From a virus, in IMG/VR virus record IMGVR_UViG_3300007734_000698, positions 1-44,980 of that record: a stretch of 44,980 nt of DNA. One strand, given 5' to 3'. Below the pieces are notes generated by a model that worked only from the letters and a program-made list of their open reading frames with translations, ran no database searches and was not told the origin of the DNA. The translations under genes and the position numbers were made by a program. The first letter of the stretch is position 1; every line of letters starts with the position of its first letter. Positions 1 to 5,734 of this stretch are shown here, piece after piece.

Positions 1-209
1 CAATTCTCGAAACACACGGACACGTTGGTTTTCTCAACTGCCCACCGACATGGGTTGCGTTTGCAAGAGAACTCGAACGCGAACTCAACGCAGCCAACCA
101 ACGCATAAAGCGGCTGGAGGAGGCTGGGGATTACCTATGCGCTGCTGCCGCATTCATGGGATGGCATGACAAGATCGAAAACTGGAACAAATCAAAGGAG
201 GCCAAATGA
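1..209 (+). CDS. Hypothetical phage protein, C-terminal part (continues from the right edge)
   Basis: The frame starting at base 3 is open from the left edge and ends in TGA at 207-209, overlapping the next ATG at 206. It encodes about 68 residues rich in Glu, Arg and Ala, including a helical stretch (RELERELNAANQRIKRLEE) that looks like a coiled coil. There is no start codon here. Joining the right edge of the window to base 1 extends this frame without a stop into the gene starting at 44776, giving a 137-residue protein with a second Glu/Lys/Leu-rich helix upstream. I do not recognise a family. It is the last part of a translationally coupled string of small genes. Confidence 0.7.
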   Translation, partial: ILETHGHVGFLNCPPTWVAFARELERELNAANQRIKRLEEAGDYLCAAAAFMGWHDKIENWNKSKEAK

Positions 210-406
210 AAGACAGCCCCGCATTTATTTATGTCCACAAAAATAACAAAGCAATTCGCGTAGAAAGTCTGGATACAGCCAAACACATCGACGAAAATCC
301 AGAGTGGAAGCACGTTAGCACGGTCAGCGCGCACGTTGTTCTGGAGAACATTCTTAGGGCTTCGATAAAAGAGAGAAATCAAATCATCAAACACCTGCTG
401 GAATGA
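206..406 (+). CDS. Hypothetical small protein (66 aa)
   Basis: It starts at ATG 206, preceded by a strong Shine-Dalgarno sequence (AAGGAGG, 5 bases upstream). The start overlaps the stop of the preceding gene, and the stop overlaps the next ATG at 403, so it sits in a coupled series. The product is a small mixed alpha/beta protein with no motif I recognise. It begins with a short beta-like stretch (AFIYVHKNN) and ends in a basic helix. Confidence 0.7.
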   Translation: MKDSPAFIYVHKNNKAIRVESLDTAKHIDENPEWKHVSTVSAHVVLENILRASIKERNQIIKHLLE

Positions 407-594
407 CATTAAAGAAAAAATACACAGTTATCACCATCGACTCAGCTCTCCACGAAGAGGTTCGCAAACATTGCGATGAGCATGGATTGAAGATTGGATT
501 TTTCGCCAATCAAGCGTTAAGGAAGTTGCTGGAAAAGAGGTGCGCCACGACGCAATCGAGCGCGCCTTCTACCGCCAGTACAACGAACGAATGA
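403..594 (+). CDS. Ribbon-helix-helix-like small protein (63 aa)
   Basis: The first 45 residues fit the ribbon-helix-helix DNA-binding plan: a basic start, a short strand (YTVITID), a helix (SALHEEVRKHCDEHG), a Gly-containing turn and a second helix (FFANQALRKLLEK). Proteins of this fold bind DNA as dimers and usually act as small repressors. The tail after residue 48 is Ser/Thr/Ala-rich and probably disordered. The start overlaps the previous stop (ATGA) and the stop overlaps a possible 26-codon frame at 591. The role is inferred from the fold pattern only. Confidence 0.55.
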   Translation: MTLKKKYTVITIDSALHEEVRKHCDEHGLKIGFFANQALRKLLEKRCATTQSSAPSTASTTNE

Positions 595-671
595 CGGCGG
601 AGCCACCCGTGTGGGCGGCACAATCCCCTTCGCTCGCTATGAAGCAGTGGGCGGAGGGGCAAATTTCCTAA
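591..671 (+). CDS. Possible micro-protein (26 aa)
   Basis: This short frame begins at an ATG that overlaps the stop of the upstream gene (ATGA) and ends five bases before the helicase start at 676. The product is MTAEPPVWAAQS followed by 14 more residues, with no recognisable motif. Its only support is position: it fills the gap between two genes exactly and has the same ATGA coupling as its neighbours. It may simply be an untranslated leader for the helicase gene. Confidence 0.25.
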   Translation: MTAEPPVWAAQSPSLAMKQWAEGQIS

Positions 672-675
672 AACT

Positions 676-2793
676 ATGAATCTGAGAGAATACCAAAAAA
701 ACGCAGTAGAGTGGGCCAAAACTAGCCACGGCCTGATTATCGCACCGGCAGGCAGCGGCAAGACATGGATTGCTGCGAGCATTATCAAGCACTATCAAAA
801 CTGCGGATCTGGATTAAGATTTGGTTGGCTTGCTCCAACCCGCGAGACATGCCAGCAAGCGCGCACATCGCTCCGTGTTGCTGGCGTACCTGATGAGATT
901 GTCGAAATCCGCTGTCCGCACGAATCGGTGGACTTCAGTAGAAAGGATGTGCTGATCGTGGACGAGTGTTTTCCGTCTTGGGTCAAAATAGGGAACAAGC
1001 CGATCAACCAAATCAAAACTGGAGACATGGTTGATTCGTACAACCATGAACTGAAGTGCGTTGAAAAACGGCGTGTTTTGGATGTTTTCAAAACACCAAT
1101 GCCAAACACGATGGTGACTGTTTGGACTGAAAACGGATCAGTCACTTGCACCCAAGGTCATCCATTCTGGAACGGATTCGAGTATGTTCCGGCCATCAGC
1201 TTGACATCAGACGATATGGTTGCCACCATTCCATCGCATGAACATGGAATGCAGAGAATGCGGAACATTTACCGAAAGAAGCGGCCACTTCTCGACAACC
1301 AGGAAGCCGGTTTGCGAGCAATGCAAAACACTTCTTCGGTTCGAGAAAAGGAGACGCGTGGAAACTCAATGTGCATGGTGCAAGACGCCAGTCACATGCA
1401 TGGGAAGGACTCCAGCTTACAAAAGTCTGGATGCACTCAAGCGTGGCCGAGTCTACTGCTCAATTCAGTGTCGGGACTTGATGGTTTCAAAAATGAGTTC
1501 GGAAAGAATGTCGGCCACGAACGAGCGAATGGGCGACAAGATTTCCAAATGGATGTCAGCCAGAAGTGTGTCCGATCAGACGAGGAGGCGTATGTCGGAA
1601 TCACTCAAAGCGATTGGACACAAACCGAAGGTTCGTGGAGGGAATGGAACAGGGCCAACATCAACTCAGCATATTCTTTCGCTCATGTGCAACCTTTTGA
1701 CGGAGTATCCGATCAAGACCGCTGGAAGCGGGATTCAGAATGTTCCGAATTGCTACAAGGTGGATCTAGCGGAACCTGCGGTAAAACTGGCGATAGAGGT
1801 GGACGGCGGTTCACACAGTTCAATCAGCAGGAAAGCTGCGGACAAAAAGAAGACCGAAACACTCAATTCACTAGGGTGGTGCGTGTTGAGATTCACAAAC
1901 AAGGAGGTGCTTCTTGGGGCCAAGCAATGCGCGGAGAAGATCATGTCTACAATTTCTCGGTTGAAGGAAATGAGAACTACTTCGCAAACGGTATCCTAGT
2001 CCATAACTGCAAACATGCGCCTGCTGCCGGATGGCGTCGCATCATCGAGTCTTGTAACGGGATTCGTTATGGGTTTGACGCCACGCCGTGGGGCGACGAT
2101 CCAGATCGGAACGAGGTTACGCGAACGCTCTTCCACAACCGCACCTACGAAATCAAGCGAAGCGACATTGGCGATTCATTGGCCGACGCATACCTCGAAA
2201 TCAGCCACGCCACGGACCTCAACATCCAGCAGAAGATCGACGACAACATCGACCGCCTGTTCCAAGCGCGACGTAAGTACATGCGAATAACCGACGAAGA
2301 ATTGAAGCGTATGTGCGCTTGGGAATCGCTCGTCGATATCGGCATCTGCCAGAACAAGGAACGCAACGACTACGCCATCCAGTACGCGATGGAGCATGGA
2401 GACATGCAGACACTCATCCTCATTCCACGCATCACGCTTGGAGAGGATTACGAACGCCGGATTCCGGGTTCTCGGCTCGTTCATTCCAAGATTTCGAAGA
2501 AGCTGCGCAAGGCGGCGATGGACGAATTCAAGAGCGGACAACTCAAAACCATGATAGCCACATCATTGGCCGACGAAGGATTGGATCTGCCCAACGTCGA
2601 TCTGCTCATCATGGTCAGCGGCGGTCGGTCGTCACAGAAAACCATCCAGCGAGCGAGTCGTGCATTGCGCAAAACAGAAACCAAGAACTGCGCGACAATT
2701 CTGGACTTCTCTGACAAGTTTCACCCCATCGGCTCGTTCCACGCAAAAAAGCGTATGACCTGCTACCGCCAACTAGGTTGCGTCTTCCAATGA
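676..2793 (+). CDS. SF2 DEAD/DEAH-type DNA helicase containing an intein
   Basis: The 705-residue precursor is a superfamily 2 helicase interrupted by an intein at residues 98-444. The host protein has a Walker A motif (APAGSGKT, residues 23-30), a Walker B/DExH box (IVDE then CKH across the splice junction), a DATPWGDD segment after the intein, and C-terminal motifs including TSLADEGLDLP and QRASRALR (motif VI). Splicing would leave a helicase of about 358 residues, a common size for phage DNA-repair or replication helicases. It is followed by SSB with an ATGA overlap. No Shine-Dalgarno is evident at ATG 676. Unspliced protein would be inactive because the intein separates Asp-Glu from Cys-Lys-His of the ATPase box. 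Confidence 0.9.
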   Translation: MNLREYQKNAVEWAKTSHGLIIAPAGSGKTWIAASIIKHYQNCGSGLRFGWLAPTRETCQQARTSLRVAGVPDEIVEIRCPHESVDFSRKDVLIVDECFPSWVKIGNKPINQIKTGDMVDSYNHELKCVEKRRVLDVFKTPMPNTMVTVWTENGSVTCTQGHPFWNGFEYVPAISLTSDDMVATIPSHEHGMQRMRNIYRKKRPLLDNQEAGLRAMQNTSSVREKETRGNSMCMVQDASHMHGKDSSLQKSGCTQAWPSLLLNSVSGLDGFKNEFGKNVGHERANGRQDFQMDVSQKCVRSDEEAYVGITQSDWTQTEGSWREWNRANINSAYSFAHVQPFDGVSDQDRWKRDSECSELLQGGSSGTCGKTGDRGGRRFTQFNQQESCGQKEDRNTQFTRVVRVEIHKQGGASWGQAMRGEDHVYNFSVEGNENYFANGILVHNCKHAPAAGWRRIIESCNGIRYGFDATPWGDDPDRNEVTRTLFHNRTYEIKRSDIGDSLADAYLEISHATDLNIQQKIDDNIDRLFQARRKYMRITDEELKRMCAWESLVDIGICQNKERNDYAIQYAMEHGDMQTLILIPRITLGEDYERRIPGSRLVHSKISKKLRKAAMDEFKSGQLKTMIATSLADEGLDLPNVDLLIMVSGGRSSQKTIQRASRALRKTETKNCATILDFSDKFHPIGSFHAKKRMTCYRQLGCVFQ
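967..2007 (+). mobile_element. Intein (347 aa) in the DExH box of the helicase
   Basis: The insertion starts at Cys98 and ends at Asn444, with Cys445 as the +1 nucleophile. Block A is CFPSWVKI. Block B contains the TxxH motif (T159, H162; VTCTQGHPFW). Block F is VYNFSVEGNENYFANG, and block G is VHN followed by Cys. These are the standard residues for protein splicing of Cys-type inteins. The linker between about residue 188 and residue 400 has no in-frame endonuclease motif and reads as low-information sequence. A homing endonuclease occupies that DNA in another frame (1238-1999). The insertion point, directly after Asp-Glu of the ATPase site, is a typical conserved-site location for inteins. 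Confidence 0.92.
1238..1999 (+). CDS. Vsr-like homing endonuclease with zinc fingers, nested out of frame in the intein
   Basis: This frame is shifted +1 relative to the helicase-intein frame and is open from 1220 to TAG 1997-1999. ATG 1238 (or 1244) gives 253 or 251 residues. Counting from ATG 1238, there are Cys pairs at residues 5/8, 26/29, 45/48 and 74/78 (zinc-ribbon-like), then a NUMOD3-like DNA-binding stretch (RRRMSESLKAIGHKPK). A Vsr/DUF559-type nuclease core follows: KVDLAEPAVKLAIEVDGGSH with D176, E187, D189 and H193, then LGWCVLRFTNKEV. Such enzymes cut intein-free alleles and drive homing. The C-terminal helix overlaps the codons of intein blocks F and G. No clear ribosome binding site is visible. 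Freestanding Vsr-like homing endonucleases are known between split-intein halves; here the intein frame is intact. Confidence 0.85.
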   Translation: MNMECRECGTFTERSGHFSTTRKPVCEQCKTLLRFEKRRRVETQCAWCKTPVTCMGRTPAYKSLDALKRGRVYCSIQCRDLMVSKMSSERMSATNERMGDKISKWMSARSVSDQTRRRMSESLKAIGHKPKVRGGNGTGPTSTQHILSLMCNLLTEYPIKTAGSGIQNVPNCYKVDLAEPAVKLAIEVDGGSHSSISRKAADKKKTETLNSLGWCVLRFTNKEVLLGAKQCAEKIMSTISRLKEMRTTSQTVS

Positions 2794-3149
2794 GTGCATC
2801 AATTACGACATCAAATGAAACAGCCACGCCTACAGAGAACGTAGTCCTTCTCATCGGAGAGCTGCGCGGAATCAGCCGAAAAACGGAAACCAAGACAGGC
2901 TCGCTCATGGTGCGCCGCGTCATATCAATCGCCCGTCACTGGACCGACAACGAAGGGCGCTTCCACGAAGACTTCGATGAGTTCGAATTGTCCTCATGGG
3001 GGCAAGTTGCGGAGAAGATTCTTGAAATCGGCAACGGCGCGCTGGTGCGTGTCAAAGGCCGTGTGAAAGTCGAAAAGTGGAGCGAAGACGGAGCAACAAA
3101 ATCAGCGGTTCGCATCGCGGCGGAGAACGTCTCGGTGCTGTGCTATTAA
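2790..3149 (+). CDS. ssb: Single-stranded DNA-binding protein (OB fold, 119 aa)
   Basis: The pattern is that of bacterial/phage SSB: a first strand (NVVLLIGELRG), a long polar hairpin, an aromatic-rich strand (HEDFDEFELSSWG), then AEKILEIGNGALVRVKGRVKVEKW and a closing strand (RIAAENVSVLCY). The start at ATG 2790 overlaps the helicase stop (ATGA). The upstream TTG at 2778 is less likely. It lacks the long Gly/Pro linker and acidic tail of cellular SSBs. It would coat single-stranded DNA during replication and recombination with the helicase, RecT and primase-helicase of this phage. Confidence 0.75.
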   Translation: MSASITTSNETATPTENVVLLIGELRGISRKTETKTGSLMVRRVISIARHWTDNEGRFHEDFDEFELSSWGQVAEKILEIGNGALVRVKGRVKVEKWSEDGATKSAVRIAAENVSVLCY

Positions 3150-3153
3150 AAAT

Positions 3154-3327
3154 ATGAAAACAAACACTTACGTTCCTTTGAACGGGCATATTCCAAATGC
3201 AGTAGTTTTCGAGGTACTGGAAGACCTTAAGGGCGGAAAGACCTATCGACAGATTGCGGAAGACTACGCAGTCAGTCTCGGTTGGATTTCAAAGTTGAAG
3301 CGTGGTCAGATCAGGAGGAATCGATGA
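3154..3327 (+). CDS. Small helix-turn-helix protein (57 aa)
   Basis: The gene starts at ATG 3154 and ends in TGA 3325-3327, overlapping the next ATG at 3324. The second half reads as a resolvase-type helix-turn-helix (GKTYRQIAEDYAVSLGWISK) followed by a basic tail (LKRGQIRRNR), so DNA binding is likely. The N-terminal 25 residues contain a short helix (AVVFEVLEDL). It may be a local regulator. The last codons contain the AGGAGG that serves as ribosome binding site of the next gene. Confidence 0.6.
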   Translation: MKTNTYVPLNGHIPNAVVFEVLEDLKGGKTYRQIAEDYAVSLGWISKLKRGQIRRNR

Positions 3328-4142
3328 GAATCTTAAATCTCGGCGGAGGCGTTCAATCGACAACGCTCTATCTGATGGCACTGCGCGGTGAGGTTGCACC
3401 GATTGATTGCGCCATCTTCGCTGACCTCGGTGAGGAGCCGAAGTCTGTCTACGCCCACATGGAATGGCTGAAAAGCTTGGGTGGGCCAACCATCCATGTC
3501 GTTTCCGCTGGATTCCTTGGAAACGACCTAGTTCATGGCATGAATTCAACAGGTCAACGCCATGCGACGATTCCTGCCTTTACCGCTCAAAACGAAGGTG
3601 AACCGCTTGGAATCATGCGAAGGCAATGCACCAAGGAATACAAGATTGTTCCTATCGAACGGTTCATTCGACGTGAATTGCTTGGACTAGAGAAAGGTCA
3701 GCGTATCACAACAAAGCTGACCCAGCTTTTTGGAATCAGCTTGGATGAAGCGGGACGAGCAACTCGAATCAAATCCAACTCTCCGCACTGGTCAGAACCA
3801 GAATTCCCGCTCTGCGACAAGATGATGACGCGAGCCGACTGCGTGAAATGGTTAGAAGCGTTTGAAATACCTCACACTGTCCCAAGATCTGCTTGCGTGT
3901 TCTGTCCGTACAAGTCTGACCATGAATGGCTTTTGCTGCGTGAACGAGATGAAGACGGATGGAATCGCGCTGTAGAAATTGATGAGGCGTTGAGAAAAGA
4001 AGGAACCGTTATGAATCGCGGATGCAACGACAAGCTCTACCTCCACAAGTCGTGCCGTCCTTTGAAGGAGGTTCATCTTACCGACAACGAACGTGGGCAA
4101 TCTGCGTTCAACTTCGAGTGCGAAGGTGGATGCGCTCTCTAA
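3324..4142 (+). CDS. PAPS-reductase-like / adenine nucleotide alpha-hydrolase family protein
   Basis: The 272-residue product begins with a PP-loop motif (LNLGGGVQSTTLYLMA), as in phosphoadenosine phosphosulfate reductases and related enzymes that bind ATP or PAPS. Later features are RRQCTKEYKIVPIERFI, which resembles the substrate-binding region, and a Cys cluster (SACVFCPYKSDHEW) that could hold metal or an Fe-S cluster. The C terminus has further cysteines. The start is ATG 3324, with AGGAGG five bases upstream. Phage members of this family have no settled role; nucleic-acid sulfur chemistry or an assembly role has been suggested for relatives. A sulfotransferase-like protein occurs elsewhere in this genome (13239-13784), but a link is only a guess. 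Confidence 0.7.
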   Translation: MRILNLGGGVQSTTLYLMALRGEVAPIDCAIFADLGEEPKSVYAHMEWLKSLGGPTIHVVSAGFLGNDLVHGMNSTGQRHATIPAFTAQNEGEPLGIMRRQCTKEYKIVPIERFIRRELLGLEKGQRITTKLTQLFGISLDEAGRATRIKSNSPHWSEPEFPLCDKMMTRADCVKWLEAFEIPHTVPRSACVFCPYKSDHEWLLLRERDEDGWNRAVEIDEALRKEGTVMNRGCNDKLYLHKSCRPLKEVHLTDNERGQSAFNFECEGGCAL

Positions 4143-4215
4143 CATTTACTATCCGAGAAAACCAGCGTTTACACTTCACAAACTGAGCGTCGAACAAATT
4201 TTTCAATCAACTCAA

Positions 4216-4680
4216 ATGAAGCATACATACAAACCTATCGTAGCGGTCGATCCGGGTGTGGGCGGCGGATTTGCCATCAGCACGTCGGAAGGAATACTGC
4301 TCTTCCCAATGCCCGAGTCGTTACCGGACACGGCGCAGTTACTAAGCGGATTCAAGGTCAACGACTCGCATCTGTGGATTGAGAAAGTACCAAAGTTCGT
4401 GAGCAAGCTCACATCATCGGCCAGCATGGCGACGCTCCACGAAAACTACGGTATTGTGCAGGGTCTGGGCTACGCACAAGGTTACGCACTTCACCGCGTC
4501 GAGCCTAAGATATGGCAGGAACCTCTTGGACTTGGTGGACGCAAATCATGCGAAACAGGACCAGAATGGAAGCGAAAGCTCAAAAGCAAAGCCCAGGAAC
4601 TCTATCCGCATCTGGACGTGACGCTCAAAAACTGCGACGCCCTTTTGATCCTTCATTATGCGATGGGAGGAGGCAGATGA
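4216..4680 (+). CDS. RuvC-like Holliday junction resolvase
   Basis: The 154-residue product has the RNase H/RuvC fold signature. The first strand carries the catalytic Asp (PIVAVDPGVGGGFAIS), a second acidic strand follows (HLWIEKVP), and a C-terminal helix contains Asp (KNCDALLILHYAMGG). Family members cut branched DNA and help resolve recombination intermediates before packaging. ATG 4216 was chosen because the Asp strand follows at once; the frame is open further upstream to 4093, but that part overlaps the previous gene. The stop overlaps the next ATG. It fits the replication-recombination block. Confidence 0.72.
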   Translation: MKHTYKPIVAVDPGVGGGFAISTSEGILLFPMPESLPDTAQLLSGFKVNDSHLWIEKVPKFVSKLTSSASMATLHENYGIVQGLGYAQGYALHRVEPKIWQEPLGLGGRKSCETGPEWKRKLKSKAQELYPHLDVTLKNCDALLILHYAMGGGR

Positions 4681-4796
4681 TCCACAAATCTAATCGTCCT
4701 CCATCGCCCGAGGAATTGAAGCAGTTACTCATCGCCGCGTTCGCTATGGGCGTCGTCGTCGCCAGCGCCTACTTCATCCTCTTCGTCGTCAAATGA
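4677..4796 (+). CDS. Small single-pass membrane protein (39 aa)
   Basis: ATG 4677 overlaps the stop of the resolvase gene, and the stop overlaps the next ATG at 4793, so coupling supports translation. The product has a polar N terminus (MIHKSNRPPSPEELKQ) and one hydrophobic segment of about 20 residues (IAAFAMGVVVASAYFILFVV), ending in Lys. It is predicted to sit in the inner membrane with its N terminus inside. The function is unknown. Confidence 0.55.
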   Translation: MIHKSNRPPSPEELKQLLIAAFAMGVVVASAYFILFVVK

Positions 4797-4987
4797 GCGA
4801 GGAGCTTAAACCTTTGTCCAAGGAAACGGACGTGGAAATATTGCGAGCGGCCATCGACGAATACAAGTGGTTGGCCAATGTACTATTCAAATCTCTCGGG
4901 TGCGGATGCAACGGAACTCAAGACCTTTGCTGGAACTGCACCCAAGCCGAGCGACACTACAAACACACAATCGAGACATACAAATGA
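4793..4987 (+). CDS. Hypothetical small Cys-containing protein (64 aa)
   Basis: A short acidic helical N terminus is followed by a cysteine-rich patch (LGCGCNGTQDLCWNCTQ) that could bind one zinc ion, then a basic helix. Start and stop both overlap neighbouring genes by four bases. No family is recognised. It probably belongs to the set of small replication-block proteins whose roles are unknown. Confidence 0.6.
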   Translation: MSEELKPLSKETDVEILRAAIDEYKWLANVLFKSLGCGCNGTQDLCWNCTQAERHYKHTIETYK

Positions 4988-5172
4988 ACGACGGAAATAA
5001 ACTATCAATCATGCGGATAGCGGAATCAAACGAATCATCCGAAAAGATTCACTTCGCCTACATCGACCAGAAGTACAAGGAGTGGCTAGTGCGACGCGGA
5101 TTTGTCAACGAACTTGGTCAGGAACTCGGGATGAGAAGGTCGATGGGAAGACGTGGGAAAAAGGCTAATTGA
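4984..5172 (+). CDS. Hypothetical small basic protein (62 aa)
   Basis: It starts at ATG 4984, overlapping the upstream stop, and ends at 5172, overlapping the next ATG. The C terminus is strongly basic (GMRRSMGRRGKKAN), suggesting nucleic-acid contact. The middle contains an aromatic stretch (HFAYIDQKYKEWLVRRGF). No motif identifies a family. Confidence 0.55.
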   Translation: MNDGNKLSIMRIAESNESSEKIHFAYIDQKYKEWLVRRGFVNELGQELGMRRSMGRRGKKAN

Positions 5173-5375
5173 TGAAAAGTGAAATAACGAGAGAACAATT
5201 GTTGAAGGAAGCGCCAGCACTCATCGACCATGCGATTCTTCGAGGTTGGATGACTAAGCCAAAGCCAAAGGCGCAAATCATTGATGGTGCTTGGCAATCG
5301 CTTGGAGTCGGACATCTCGATAACGCCTCCGAAGATGAAATTCAAAAACTCAGGAAACAGTTCGGTGCAGGTTGA
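5172..5375 (+). CDS. Hypothetical small protein (67 aa)
   Basis: Coupled to its upstream neighbour by an overlapping start (TGATG). The product is helical and charged, starting MKSEITREQLLKEAP. The 3' end overlaps the next proposed gene by 41 bases. No family recognised. Confidence 0.5.
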   Translation: MKSEITREQLLKEAPALIDHAILRGWMTKPKPKAQIIDGAWQSLGVGHLDNASEDEIQKLRKQFGAG

Positions 5376-5523
5376 AGTCATTTCAGACGACGTAGAGATA
5401 CGAATCGGAGAAATGAAATGGGTGGGTGTTGCCTACACCCGCGACGGTAAATCAAAGGTGTACGTTCGAACGAAGGCTGAATTCAAAACTAAGTTCATCC
5501 CGGTCATTGAACAAGCACCCTAA
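5335..5523 (+). CDS. Hypothetical small protein (62 aa)
   Basis: A beta-rich small protein starting MKFKNSGNSSVQVEVIS. Strand-like stretches (VQVEVISDDVEIRIG and KSKVYVRTKAEFKTKF) suggest a compact beta fold. ATG 5335 lies inside the previous gene (41-base overlap), and the frame is open further upstream to 5281. The start is uncertain and the function unknown. Confidence 0.5.
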   Translation: MKFKNSGNSSVQVEVISDDVEIRIGEMKWVGVAYTRDGKSKVYVRTKAEFKTKFIPVIEQAP

Positions 5524-5734
5524 ACTCTACATTGCAGCACAAGAGCAGCTCTTTGCGAAGTTCCAGTCTCGCTCCATTCCAATTCAACATTGGAGCAAGT
5601 ACCTGATGACTCCCAAAGAGCTGTCTCTCCTTTTCCTGAAACTTGAAGAATCAAAATCAGTTCTCCATCAAATCGCCATCACTGACCTCGGCGAAAGTGG
5701 AGAGCTGGCGCGCAAACAACTTGGAATCCAATGA
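5507..5734 (+). CDS. Hypothetical small protein (about 75 aa)
   Basis: The frame ends in TGA at 5732-5734, overlapping the primase-helicase ATG. TTG 5507 gives 75 residues and a slight overlap with the upstream gene; the first ATG (5606) would give only 42. The product is helical (KELSLLFLKLEESKSVLHQ). Which start is used cannot be decided, as no Shine-Dalgarno is evident. No family recognised. Confidence 0.45.
   Translation: MNKHPKLYIAAQEQLFAKFQSRSIPIQHWSKYLMTPKELSLLFLKLEESKSVLHQIAITDLGESGELARKQLGIQ

Noticed and set aside
795-1151. Long open frames on the minus strand opposite the helicase
   Set aside because: They only mirror the helicase coding pattern. No start signal or recognisable protein sequence.
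2015-2290. Ser/Thr/Arg-rich frame after the intein
   Set aside because: A +1-frame shadow of the helicase with low-complexity composition. Unlike the nested nuclease it has no motif.
3852-4145. Minus-strand frame opposite the PAPS-reductase-like gene
   Set aside because: It lies entirely within a convincing plus-strand gene and has no ribosome binding site or family motif.
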